Of a stretch of DNA of 30,415 bases, positions 1 to 9,379 are shown piece after piece. Position 1 is the first letter of the stretch. Every line of letters begins with the position of its first letter. The translations under genes and the position numbers were made by a program. This stretch comes from Adiantum capillus-veneris (Eukaryota > Streptophyta > Polypodiopsida > Polypodiales > Pteridaceae): assembly GCA_014529385.2 (NCBI GenBank), contig JABFUD020000395.1, positions 32,501 to 62,915 of the forward strand, in the 5' to 3' direction. The notes below the pieces were generated by a model. The model ran no database searches and was not told the origin of the DNA. It saw only the letters and a program-made list of their open reading frames with translations.

Positions 1-2
1 AC

Positions 3-139
3 TGTGCTATGCTAGAAGTAACTGTCATCATCTTTCCATATGAGAACAACCATCACTGGAGTCTCATATGCCTTGATGTTGACCAACCAACAGTGTGGGT
101 GTTCAATTCAATAAAAGGAACCCACCCTAAAATTAGGCT
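3..139 (+). pseudogene. Ulp1/C48-like cysteine protease exon fragment
   Basis: The frame beginning at position 3 reads about 46 codons to a stop at 141-143. It contains HHWSLICLD followed by a hydrophobic stretch ending in VFNS. In Ulp1/SENP (peptidase C48) proteins the catalytic His sits in an HWxLxxxD context like this one. The enzyme removes SUMO from conjugates. The upstream part of the domain lies outside the window, and the catalytic Cys (normally in a DCG motif downstream) is not found. GTAAGT at 140-145 and a TGCAG at 223-227 would make an 88-bp GT-AG intron, but the joined frame soon reaches a stop and shows no DCG motif. The fragment may be one exon of a broken gene or a piece captured by a transposon, as Ulp1 domains often are in plants. 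The family call rests on a short motif. Confidence 0.5.
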
Positions 140-235
140 GTAAGTGTTATGTATTAGAAAGTGTTTCTTATAGATATCCATGTAAATTTGAAGCCTCAAG
201 CTAACATCTTGATACTGCTTTGTGCAGTTGTATAA

Positions 236-652
236 AGAGGTTGTTGCTTGCTTATGGCAAGCTATGTGGAAGGTATGAACTATACAAGGCCACTAGTTAC
301 AATAGTTTGCGGTGTATGCGGCACTCACACGTCAGATTTTTCCTTTTTGTATGATCAAAGAAAATGTGTTACCGTCGAGGGCCACTACCACCCTAAAAAA
401 CCACATTTACCTCTTTTGTACAAACCGTTTAGCCAAATTGGTGTACCCTTTGATGCAACTAATACACTACTAATTGATGATACTCCTGAAAAGGGAGAAC
501 TAAATCCACCGGGAACAACTATCTCACCACCTTCTTTCGAGGGGCATTCCTTTGATTTTTACCTTGAAGACATTCTGATTCCATACTTACAGAAATTGTA
601 TCTCAGTCCATTGTTCACGGACGAGTTTGTACTTTCTAATGAATTAAGATGA
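236..652 (+). pseudogene. FCP1/SCP-like (NIF domain) HAD phosphatase, C-terminal fragment
   Basis: An open frame runs from after a stop at 233-235 to a TGA ending at 652. The first ATG is at 254. About 130 residues resemble the C-terminal half of plant FCP1/NLI-interacting-factor phosphatases. A YDQRKC segment corresponds to the family's WDQxxC. A KPFSQIG helix follows. LLIDDTPEKGELNPP (about residues 74-88) then matches the family signature LLIDDSPxKxxxNPP, in which the Asp pair is HAD motif IV. The N-terminal catalytic DxDxT is absent, so no activity is expected from this piece alone. Family members dephosphorylate the RNA polymerase II C-terminal domain or related phosphoproteins. The fragment lies 14 bp past a possible splice acceptor that follows the Ulp1-like fragment, but in a different frame. 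It could be an exon of a gene starting outside the window or a pseudogene; I favour a partial or broken gene. Confidence 0.6.
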
Positions 653-676
653 CTCTTCTATCATGTCTTTGTCTTG

Positions 677-685
<9 letters not shown>

Positions 686-753
<68 letters not shown>
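686..753 (+). repeat. (GA)n microsatellite
   Basis: An uninterrupted GA dinucleotide run of more than 50 bp, broken once by AAA near 743, starts about 35 bp after the stop codon of the phosphatase-like fragment. It is probably length-polymorphic. Confidence 0.95.
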
Positions 754-878
754 TTTGACATGCTAAAGAAATGTATTTCAAGCACACTTATATTCACAGG
801 GCACAATTGACAAATGAGCTCAAAAAACTTCATGTATTGAAAGTCATTCGTATACACTTGGGTTCACAAGAATCTCTG

Positions 879-1741
879 TTACATTGACACTATTTCAACC
901 CGACTATCCAACTCTTTGCACAAAATATCTTTTTTTCTTCGCCGCATCAGCTTACGGCCAGCTAGGAAAAAAGAAAAATATGATAGGTCCCTGTCCATTG
1001 ACTTTTCAATTATGTCATGCTGCAATTGCAGAAGACTGCATAGCTCCCTTATTGTAACCACCAACATTAGGCCATGCTCTTTATCAATCACTTCCACATC
1101 CACAGCAGGATTATCTTCCAAACCTGCAGAAACCTGGTCCATAGGAATGTACTTAGCTTTGAGCAGTTGTGATCGCATATACCAAAAGAAGACTAACAAT
1201 GATTGGCTTGCAATCATGTACTTGACAACTAGAGTATCAAGCGCGACCTCGCACCGTAAGCCAATCTCTTCCTTTACATACCATCCTTTGTCAAGAAGTT
1301 TGTCAAAGGATGACTGCTGAAATGACTTGCACATGAACATAGTTTTCGTAACACGGATATTGTAGCTATGAAACAACTCTATAAAGAGTGCAGCAGGACA
1401 GAAGTTTGCAATTCTAACCAATTTGGTGGGAATAGAGCTACGTAGAGACCTCTGTATATCCTTGTAGATCTTACTTCGCGTTGCCTCCACCATTGTTTCC
1501 TCGGGAATTGGCCAGTCCACAGTGTTCCAATCGGTTGGTAGAGGCAGTTTCACCAACATGCCATTCTTATTCCCTGAGCTGAGTTGGTAGAAGGGGTCAT
1601 AGAAAAATATTCCTTCATCAGCCAGGCTTTTGCTGCTCCTCCTTGAATACTGTAGAGAACCAATGTGGGCATGAACAACAAGGAAGAGGCCTATTATGCA
1701 CTCCACAAGCTCCCATTGCTCATAAGAAGAGGGATAAACAT
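879..1741 (-). CDS. Unrecognised gene, exon 2 (C-terminal, about 287 residues)
   Basis: On the minus strand this frame is open from the intron acceptor (AG at 1743-1742) to a TAA at 881-879. It begins with VYPSSYEQWELVECIIG and ends in a basic tail containing RRRKK. Hydrophobic stretches lie at WELVECIIGLFLVVHAHI and MIASQSLLVFFW. Both could be membrane-associated, though neither is a clean long transmembrane helix. The frame remains open upstream to 1850, but that extension lies in the intron and in a duplicated copy of the exon edge, so I start the exon at 1741. Joining to exon 1 keeps phase (one base from exon 1, two from exon 2). I recognise no family. A frame of this length with correct splice phase suggests a host gene, not a transposon remnant. 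The 3' end is followed by ordinary intergenic sequence and the GA repeat. Confidence 0.6.
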
Positions 1742-1930
1742 CTGCAATATATATAACAAGAGTTAAACTAAGAGTATCAATAACTAAAAATGACAAATCT
1801 AATGTAGTTGAGCTGTGAAGAATGGAGAAATTGCTCACAAGAAGAGGCATAAACGTTGCAAATATATAAGAAAAGTTATAATGAGAGTATCAATAAGTGA
1901 AATGACAAATCAAATGAAGTTCAGATGACA
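1715..1930. repeat. Imperfect tandem duplication, period about 115 bp
   Basis: The copies start at ATTGCTCATAAGAAGAGGG (1715) and ATTGCTCACAAGAAGAGGC (1830). They stay alignable through GAGTATCAATAA and AATGACAAATC (about 1770-1797 and 1887-1912). Divergence is visible throughout, so the duplication is not recent. Confidence 0.75.
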
Positions 1931-1941
1931 AGAGTACTTAC
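1742..1941 (-). other. Intron of the unrecognised gene, containing a decayed duplicate of its acceptor
   Basis: A 200-bp GT-AG intron: donor GTAAGTACTC at 1941-1932, acceptor TTGCAG ending at 1742. Most of it is an imperfect tandem copy (about 1830-1930) of the segment at about 1715-1829, which spans the acceptor and the first bases of exon 2. In the distal copy the acceptor AG is missing, so only the exon-proximal acceptor is usable. Confidence 0.6.
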
Positions 1942-2322
1942 AATTGCAACGTGGTTGATGTATATCTGATACATTTCCACCGTTTGCTATCACGTCTGGA
2001 TGGGTAAACACATGCTGAACAAGAACTTCCGTTACACATCTTTTGCCGATTTCAACTTTGAAATCCAACACTCTGGCCTTCCATGCTGAGCAGTAAACAT
2101 TGATACCACTAGACCTCTTGGGTCTTCTTGGTTGCATGAGGACCCATGAACCTTTGTTTATCCTTTGTCCAACCCATTGGTTCTCTGCACTTATTGAAGT
2201 TGATATTGTAATTGAGGATATGCTACTACTTGGCCTTCTAGGCAAAGTGCAGCTGTTGGTTTTGTTGGTGTGAGAGACAATAAACACCTAGAGCTTCTTG
2301 GGCGAGAAGACGTGGAAGCCAT
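1942..2322 (-). CDS. Unrecognised gene, exon 1 (Ser/Arg-rich N-terminus, possible transit peptide)
   Basis: The last 346 bases (2287 to 1942) are open in the frame that joins exon 2. They end TGCAATT|GTAAGT, a strong plant 5' splice site. The segment holds a Ser/Thr/Arg-rich stretch (RRPSSSISSITISTSIS), then QWVGQRINKGSWV and KARVLDFKVEIGKRC. A plausible start is the ATG at 2322-2320, which gives MASTSSRPRSSRC, typical of a plastid or mitochondrial transit peptide. That ATG is in another frame: the frame used further on is closed by a TAG at 2290-2288. Either a small indel broke the gene, or there is a start or short intron I could not place. The boundary at 2322 is therefore tentative, and organelle targeting is inferred from composition only. 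Confidence 0.45.
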
Positions 2323-2694
2323 AGCTCTCAGAGAAAAGCTTTAGTGGAGGGAGATTCACTTTGAAATCATTCTAATGGAGGGAAAGTGTTTTAGAATTCC
2401 AATATCTTGTGCGGGCTTAATGGTCACCCTCCAGTACGTTAATGACCATAAGAGAAGATCAACAGTGGGACCACTGGCAAGCATCTAACAGCTCGGTAAA
2501 AGCAAGGAAGTTACGATGCCACAATCCTAGATTCGTGAAAGTTTTTAGGCTATTTTTCTATTTTTTGAGTCTTTCTATGTACTTTCCTACGTAACGTAGC
2601 CCTCCTGCTCATTCGACGCGCTCTACTTTTCTCTCTCTTCATATGGACCTCCAAATGACCTCCAAAATTTCCTAATGGTTATTCATCATGTCAT
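2323..2694. other. Unassigned spacer between the minus-strand gene and the X gag remnant
   Basis: No ORF or repeat was recognised. It should contain the promoter of the minus-strand gene at 879-2322, but no convincing TATA box is visible, and the broken downstream edge of element X lies somewhere inside it. Confidence 0.4.
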
Positions 2695-3437
2695 TCATCC
2701 TTTTGAGCATGTCTTCGCTGAAAGCGGTTTTGCAGCAGCCGTTCTCACTTGTGCTGGTTTAGTGGATGTTGTTTTCTCACTTTGGTTATCCTTAGGGACA
2801 TCTTCTTCGTTGAAAATATCACAAATGTCTCCTAAGTCAATAGCATCTGACACACACTCTTCTAGGGTTGTATGTTTCTTGATATACAATATAGCATGAA
2901 GTTCTTTGTTTAGTAGTCCCTCTAGAAACAATGATACTAGTCGTTCTTCTACAGGTATGTCTAGATCTGGGCATCTGGCAATGTATTGTTTTATTCAAGT
3001 TTCACAATCCCTAATAGACTCACCTTGTTTCTGTTTAAAGCTGTAGATTTGAGCTACTGTATTGTGTTTAATCACCATTTTGGTACATGCAGCTATAAAT
3101 CCTTGAGCTAATATATTCAAATTCATGATTGACCTTGGTGGAATGTTTTGGAACCATGTCAATTCTTTTCCTTCTAATATCATTCCAAACCCCTCGAATT
3201 GAGTATGGAAGTCAAATATGCATTCTACTCTTAGCACTTGCTTAGAGCTTGCTAAGTTTTCGTATGGATCCCCCGATCCACTATATTTTCTGACAGTTGG
3301 TCCCGTTCCGAGTCCTTCAAATCAGTCTGTTGGAAATAGTGACTCATGTAGCCCTGGACTAGTTTTAGTGTCATCCAATTTTCTTCGTGATGAGGTGGTT
3401 CCTGGTTTTTTAACATTACTCTCAGAAGATCTCTCAC
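2695..3437 (-). pseudogene. gag: Degenerate retrotransposon gag (capsid region) of element X
   Basis: Three overlapping minus-strand frames together read like the Retrotrans_gag capsid domain of plant Ty3/gypsy elements. A GSGDPYENL segment (about 3285) is followed by LTWFQNIPPRSI (about 3155), then QIYSFKQKQGESIRDCET (about 3050-2998), an in-frame stop, an IARCPDL-like stretch and LFLEGLLNKELHAILY (about 2925). The WF..LPP.SI and QxxGEslrdY-type motifs are the family hallmarks. The C-terminal part is charged and low-complexity, with no zinc knuckle. Stops occur near 3330, at 2995-2997 and at 2692-2694. Gag would form the intracellular virus-like particle; this copy is dead. No protease or RT follows, so the element is truncated here. 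Confidence 0.75.
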
Positions 3438-3525
3438 TGTGTTCTTCTCTTTGAATAGTTTCTGGTCCTTGGCCCAATATCCAGTCCCTTATGGAGTAAC
3501 CTTGGTATTTGGTTTGTTCTACCTC

Positions 3526-3855
3526 CTAAGGAGTCATCATAACAAAGTTATTGTTATAACAATCCCTAAAGAGGTAGGTTGGTAGGTTTGCCGATCCCTT
3601 ATCTTTGATCTTGAAGATATAGATGGTCTTCATGGGTGTTAGTTGTCCTAATTCGGCATGCATAGTCCATAGTAGATTTTTTACATTTCTATCCTCCCAG
3701 CAATAGACTTCGCTCCTAGGATTATCCGTACTAAGCCGTTTCAAAGGCTTCAAATCAACTTGATTGTATGCCTCAAATTCTAAAGTTGGTTGTCCCTCTT
3801 TAGTTGCCATGTCTGGAATTATGGTATTTACTTCTAACTCCCATTTGTCTATCAT
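3526..3855 (-). pseudogene. Element X gag, middle part, downstream of the nested insertion
   Basis: The frame from 3855 to a TAG at 3526-3528 begins with DKWELEVNT and contains KPLKRLSTDNPRSEVYCWED. It continues in frame from the minus-strand sequence ending at 9380 (LQAKNPNMI) once the element at 3856-9374 and one ATCAT duplicate are removed. This continuity identifies both halves as one former ORF. I recognise no domain here; it lies N-terminal to the capsid region. The open frame extends rightwards to 3897 only by running into the inserted LTR. Confidence 0.6.
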
Positions 3856-4018
3856 TGTAAGAACCTCAGGAGCTAGAGACCCGGATCCTCCACCCAACCG
3901 CCCGTATTTATAGGCTCTTAGCCCTAGGATCCCCTTTCCACATTTCTAGCTGGCCCGTGGCCGGGGTCTGTGACCCCCCTTAGGGTAGGGCCCTGCCTGT
4001 AGGACCCATGCCCTGACA
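3856..4018 (-). repeat. 3' LTR of the non-autonomous element
   Basis: 163 bp, TG...CA ends. It differs from the other LTR at about six sites, all substitutions. It carries the same TATAAATA box (3912-3905 on the minus strand). Confidence 0.92.
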
Positions 4019-4037
4019 TTACTCCCCCCTTTGGAAG
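4019..4037 (-). promoter_or_regulatory. Polypurine tract of the non-autonomous element
   Basis: On the minus strand this reads CTTCCAAAGGGGGGAGTAA directly before the 3' LTR: purine-rich and in the canonical position for plus-strand priming. Confidence 0.8.
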
Positions 4038-7000
4038 AGTTTTCGTCCTCGAAAACACAAGTGGTGGTATCTTCATAAGAAGACTAATGTTTTCCACCGT
4101 GGAATCCCTCATGGATCCAACGGGTTGTTGAATCTGAACCCGGCTCATTGGGAGGTTCAATGAAATCAAGAATAACATCTTGATTTTCAATATTGCTGTC
4201 CCTGTACAACCGTCTTGTGTAACCGACCCATAACCAACATAATGTGAAGACTCCATTTAAAACTCACTTGAGTATGTTAAACGAGTTATCATAACTAAGA
4301 GGTGTCTAAATGCATACCCAGGTTTCAGACTTTCTGAAGGTACTTGAATGTGCAATATAACCTCGGCTCATATTTCCATGAAAGTACTATGCTGACATAT
4401 TCATCAGCAGCAACCAAGTCCTTGACTTGCTATGGTTTCTTGCCAGTAGACAACCGCATCAAAACTGATGATTAAGGTTGATAACTTGAGAATAACAGAC
4501 AGAGACGAAAACTAGCCGTAGATTGTCTTTCAGCATATGAAGAAAACTCCAAACTAGAAAGGTAACCGATCTAGTTGTTTCACTTCTTGCTAACGTATGC
4601 ACTTAGCATATCCTTTAGCATGATTGAACGTATGCACTTTGCATATCCTTTAGTACTAAATAGAAGGCTTGTAAACTGCCCATCCTACGTGGGATGAATA
4701 GCAACAGTAAGAGTGAGGTGCTTTCCTACCAACCACTTACAGAAAGTCTCCCACGACAAACTATGACTCAATCATTGAGTATCCAACCATATATTCGATA
4801 TGGAATGGAGACAACCAAGTAGGTTGAAAGCAGATTGGAGTTTGAAGCAGCCAATCACAAACACTCATATTCAGCCATCACCTTGTACGGCAGGGTGTAA
4901 ACTTATACGAAATCTGCAAGAGAGATTGCACTGGCAGTGCAAAAGGGTGCAGAAAGAATAAAGTCCATGAATTTTCATGCCGCTCCGAATAAATGTGTGT
5001 TAAACACTAGGGCCCATAACACCTAGTGTGCATGCATTTAACACAAACATATCCGAACCGCAATTCCATGACGAGACTTTGGACCATAATAAAATGTGAC
5101 AACCTGGTCACACCTAGGTACCAACCATGAGACATTCTCATGAACATAGCATACTTTGTTATATGTGAAAACAACCCTCTGTTAAGGTGGTTTCACAACA
5201 CTGTAATCATAACTATTTTGTACTTAGTACCCAACAATTTCTGGCCACCATTGAAATTGCTCCTGATACTGAGTGCTCAAAACGATCAAACCAATGGATA
5301 CGACCAGCACCTAGGGACTTCGTCGCGACACATTGGTAGAAATTTGGCGCCAGTGTCAGTCCTAGAGACTCATATTCTCCACATGTGGAATATGTCTCAA
5401 ACACGGATATCAAGAAAAGTGACATCCATCAAGTACGAGATGTACTTGTATGTGGAGGTAACTGCAAACACTCTGCGACAAGAGTTAGAGAGACCCTCAT
5501 TCATTGCTCCACACTGGCTAAACCGAACTCCTTGAGTTCCTAGAACATGTTGTATCCCATGTGACAACATGTGCCAAATTGAACCCTACACGTGGATTCG
5601 TAACATCATAATGTATATTGGAGGCTACGGCCCAAAATACTTTGGTTTGACATGCCCTTGGCATGGCTCTGAAACATTCAAGCATATTTGTACGGCTTGA
5701 AAAGACCAAACAATATTGCACTGGAACCCCTGGGTATTGCCTTCGCAATCCAAATCCGTTGGTTAGAATCTACGTAGTCAAACCCCTTGGTAAGACCCTG
5801 TGTAGAAACTGCTCAACTAGCAGGTAACGGTTATCAACATAGTCAACCGTATAGAATCTACGTAGTCAAACCCCTTGTAAGACCCTGTGTAGCAACTGCT
5901 CAACTAGCAGGTAACAGGTATCAACATAGTCAACCGTATACATAATGATTGGAATCAACCAAAAAAGCTGAATTTGTCCACTACCACGTGGTAGATTGCG
6001 GACTTCTTTCCTTGAAAGTGTAACGGAAATAGATCAAACTGAGATCCTCCATGTCGATAGAGTGATTTAGCAATCACCCGCTGGGTCTTACCCCAAAACT
6101 GTGTTTCCCTAGACACTCGTAGTGCTATAGAGAGAGAAAGAGATCCACACAAGTGAGATGCCTAGCTCTTATGGACAGCCATTCTATCTCAACTGCTTGC
6201 TGTGTAGATCAACTGATGTGAGAAAATCGATTCGAGTGTTGCACCAAAACATGTTGTGCTTACAGAACACCCAAAACATCTGGAATGGTGAGACTCTTGC
6301 TTGTCCATTAACATAGATGGGGACTTCACTAAGTAGATTTGTTCAAGCTGAAGAACAATTACCCAAGAAATGTAAGCATTGGGATCTTACCCTAGGTTTG
6401 AAAATGACTCTTAGCGTGTGTGGCTCATAGCCCTTATGCCAATAACAAATTAGTATTCAATAGAGGAACCGATAAAGACGAATTGGAGTGGCGTCTTAGC
6501 CACTTACTAGCTAAGAGTTAGAGCACCTTGGCTCAGGCTGACTTACGAGCAAAACATGTAGCAAAATATTCTTAAAAGTTTTCATTATTCCTCTAGAGAA
6601 ATAAGAAAGAGAGAAAAGAAGAGCATGCTGGGCTGGAGAACTTTCCTTGAACGACTATGACATGTATAGTTGATTTCCATGCTCTTGTGCATCTTATGCC
6701 GAACGTGCAACTTATCCTATAAGCATACAATGGTTTTCTGTTATGACTCTCTCATCGAGAGAGGTAACAGGAAAACACAAACAAGTCACAAAGTGACCCA
6801 CTTACCGTATATGTGGTTGTGACAACCCAAAAATCATGGTAAACAATCCAGAACTATCTTGTCCTTGACAAAGTATCTGGTGTTATAGAGGAAACGTGTT
6901 TCATGAGGCGGTAGAAGTGAATCCACCTAGCTAGCATGCCGTGCATATAGAATTTGAAGCCCTTGGCAAAACGTGATGGCCTCAAAGGTGAGAGCCAAAA

Positions 7001-8675
7001 CTGTAACTGCCTTGCACAATCTAAACTGGTCGGGATATCTGTGAGCTGATATTCCCTATTTTGCCAATTCTTCAAAGTTGTGTGCCACTGCCTTTGATGC
7101 CAAGTCATTGGGCAGTACCTTGGCACAAGGGAGAAGCCTTGCTTTATGTAAAATTGCCAAAGCACTTTGCTTTGCACAATGACAGTAATTGCCAAGTAAA
7201 GTGTAAACATAGAAAAAACAAGAAAAACTTAAATTTGGCTAACCTGGTAGTTGTTGCTTGCATAAATGTGGCTCATAGCCAAATCTTCCGTGTGAGAGAG
7301 AGTTGTCGCATATGTATATTCGCCCTCTTGTACCATATACATCTGTCGTATACAGAATGAAAGAATCTGCAAACATTTTTCTTGCTCATAGCATATGCCC
7401 AACGTGGGGAGCTTCAATGCAAGATACATAAATAGAAGCCTTGCTTCACTTAAGTTCATCAAATGGATGATACAAGAATGTAACTTGAAAGCTCATAGCT
7501 AACAGATGCTGACACACAACAGATGCTCTTGGTGACATACATATGTTTGAGCAAAAAAAGATTGACCTTGTCAAAATTTCATAGGGAATTGGCCTTGCCA
7601 AATTTTGTTACTGATTGAGAATCATAAGATTGCTCGACAGTGAGAGAGATATCAGTTACAACTGAACTATCCAATGTCAGCGATTGTCCAATACTGCTTG
7701 ATCAAACCAACCTTTGCTTGACAAGTTGGCATTGTGAAAAGTCATATGGTGTTCAACATTGCATTCCGCTCCTAGCTGTGAATATCAATGTGTGTTGCAC
7801 GATGCTTCATGTACCCATATTGCCTGCTCCTAGCAAGATGCAATGGCTTGGAAATGAGTATGCATCCAATGTATAGAGCCGTGCTCCCAAAAATCTGGCT
7901 TTCCTCCGCCTCGAGAGTGCCCAACAAGGAGAGATAAAAAATTAACATCCGATGTAAGATAGAAGTCGATGTATTGGAATGTCGCTATAGGGAGCCTTGC
8001 TCCTAGAATGTAGCTGATGGTAAACAATTACTTGAAATGATAATTACCGGTCGGCCTTGCCGAATACCGTAATCAGATAGGTCACAGGCCCTGCCTGAGT
8101 TGCCTTTGTATCTACAATCAACCTCCGATGAATGTATGTTGTCGAAGTATTGCGTACTCAAGCCGTGCTTGATGTTGATCCCTCAACCAAACAGTGGTTC
8201 ATGGGAAACAAAATAGTCAACAAAAGTTGAATGCGTACGGAGCTGTCACAAGCCGTGCACATAGCATGTGTGAAAATGTGATCAAACCAAAACAAAAGCT
8301 ATTGCATACCTGGTTGATCATGCGATTCTCCATGTCAGTCAGTGTGTCCATGGACCTTAAACCGCAGCTGAGATTACGAAGAAGCCTTTCAGCACCTACC
8401 TAGGGTGCAACTCGCCCTAGACTACACCCTTGCTAAGTCTCAAGCTATGCTCGAGTGCAGAGAACCCTGCAAAGACTTTCATGTCACTACCAAAAATATG
8501 AACTTGATATTTCCTAAATTGCAGATTTCCAGAAATTAATTTGAAGAATTTCTGGAAGCTCCGACTTGCGTGAGTGACCTGCAACCTGCGCTTTGCCGAG
8601 GCCTTGTACTTGCAGATTTTCCTTGAGAGCTTGCCTTCAACGAGCCTAGGCCGCGGTGGGCTCATGCCCTTAATT

Positions 8676-8678
<3 letters not shown>
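4038..8678. other. Non-coding interior of the non-autonomous element
   Basis: Both strands show only short, unconvincing frames. Recognisable structure is limited to an 88-bp tandem duplication (5764-5939), a short duplicated phrase with core CGTATGCACTT near 4593 and 4630, and many recurrences of words such as GCCTTGC, GCCGTGC and GCTCATAGC between about 6400 and 8300. No protein family was recognised. Confidence 0.5.
5764..5939 (+). repeat. 88-bp tandem duplication inside the non-autonomous element
   Basis: Copy 1 at 5764-5851 and copy 2 at 5852-5939 both begin TAGAATCTACGTAGTCAAAC and end near GTCAACCGTAT. They differ at only a few positions, including one single-base gap. Confidence 0.9.

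Positions 8679-8706
<28 letters not shown>
8679..8706 (+). repeat. Homopolymer of 28 G
   Basis: An uninterrupted G run flanked by TAATTGGA and AATTAGGG inside the non-autonomous element. The true length may be misassembled. Confidence 0.95.
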
Positions 8707-9029
8707 AATTAGGGCGAATTTACTGTTTAACAAAAAATAAATAACTTGTAAGCTTCCATGGTGGCTGTCGCTATAGCACAGTGGAAAATTTCGAACGTAG
8801 GGGGCGATGGGGTCCTCCTCGGGGCTTGGGAGTGTGTCGAAAATTGATCGCCATGGCATGGCGCTCCTGTTTGGAGCCAACACCAGTCGATTCTGTGACG
8901 TCGCCGAAGACGGACCCGGTATGCAGGGGACAGTGCCCGCGCGGCCCTCTTCATCGTCCTGCATGCAAGCGGCCTTTCCCGCCGTGCAAGGTTGCATGCA
9001 ACCTCTGGGACCCTCGTGGGTCATGCCCC

Positions 9030-9076
9030 CCCTCCTTGGCGAAAGCCATGCTGCCCTCCTTGGCGAAAGCCATGCT
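9030..9076 (+). repeat. 24-bp direct repeat, two copies
   Basis: Unit CCCTCCTTGGCGAAAGCC followed by ATGCTG, at 9030-9053 and 9054-9076 (the second copy lacks the last base). It sits in the GC-rich leader of the non-autonomous element near its PBS. Confidence 0.9.
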
Positions 9077-9199
9077 CCGCCATGCCAAGGTCCACCAACG
9101 AGAGATGGAGAGAAAGATCCGAGAGAGAGAGGGAGAGAGAGAAGAAAACCATGCTTCCTCCCTGTCATGGCTCCGCCCTCCTTCCTCCTCTCCACCTTT

Positions 9200-9210
9200 C
9201 TCTGATACCA
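9200..9210 (-). promoter_or_regulatory. Primer binding site (initiator tRNA-Met type)
   Basis: The minus strand reads TGGTATCAGAG, one base inside the 5' LTR. This is the standard plant PBS complementary to the 3' end of initiator tRNA-Met and fixes the element's direction. Confidence 0.9.
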
Positions 9211-9211
9211 G

Positions 9212-9374
9212 TGTAAGAACCCTAGGAGATAGAGACCCGGATCCTCCACCCAACCGCCCGTATTTATAGGCTCTTAGCCCTAGGATCCCCTTTCCACATT
9301 TCTAGCTGGCCCGTGGCCGGGGTCCGTGACCCCCCTTAGGGTAGGGCCCTGCCCGTAGGACCCATGTCCTGACA
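9212..9374 (-). repeat. 5' LTR of the non-autonomous element
   Basis: 163 bp, TG...CA ends, next to the TSD ATCAT at 9375-9379. It includes a TATA box about 106 bases from its upstream end, leaving a short R-U5. Confidence 0.92.
9261..9268 (-). promoter_or_regulatory. TATA box in the 163-bp LTR
   Basis: The minus strand reads TATAAATA in a GC-rich surround (CCTATAAATACGGGCGG), a good match to the plant TATA consensus, in the U3 position of the 5' LTR. The same site occurs in the other LTR. Confidence 0.6.
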
Positions 9375-9379
9375 ATCAT

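Larger units (their letters stand above)
3856..9374 (-). mobile_element. Non-autonomous LTR retrotransposon (5519 bp, 163-bp LTRs, no pol)
   Basis: All structural landmarks are visible. Direct repeats at 3856-4018 and 9212-9374 begin TGTAAGAACC and end CCTGACA. They are flanked by the 5-bp target duplication ATCAT (3851-3855 and 9375-9379). Inside the right LTR lies a primer binding site matching initiator tRNA-Met, and inside the left LTR a polypurine tract, so the element reads on the minus strand. The roughly 5.2-kb interior has only short frames and none resembles gag, protease, RT, RNase H or integrase. It must use proteins of a partner element. This resembles LARD or TR-type non-autonomous families, though the LTRs are unusually short for so long an interior. 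About six differences separate the LTRs. Confidence 0.9.

Noticed and set aside
916-1320. Plus-strand frame of 134 codons
   Set aside because: It is the antisense shadow of exon 2 of the minus-strand gene, which has the better coding character and splice continuity.
5140-5535. Plus-strand 131-codon frame inside the non-autonomous element
   Set aside because: No recognisable motif or coding-like composition, and no conserved neighbour; treated as a chance open frame.
8781-9269. Overlapping long frames on both strands (up to 195 codons)
   Set aside because: They sit in GC-rich leader sequence of the non-autonomous element, run across its LTR and PBS, are open on both strands because stop codons are scarce there, and resemble no protein.
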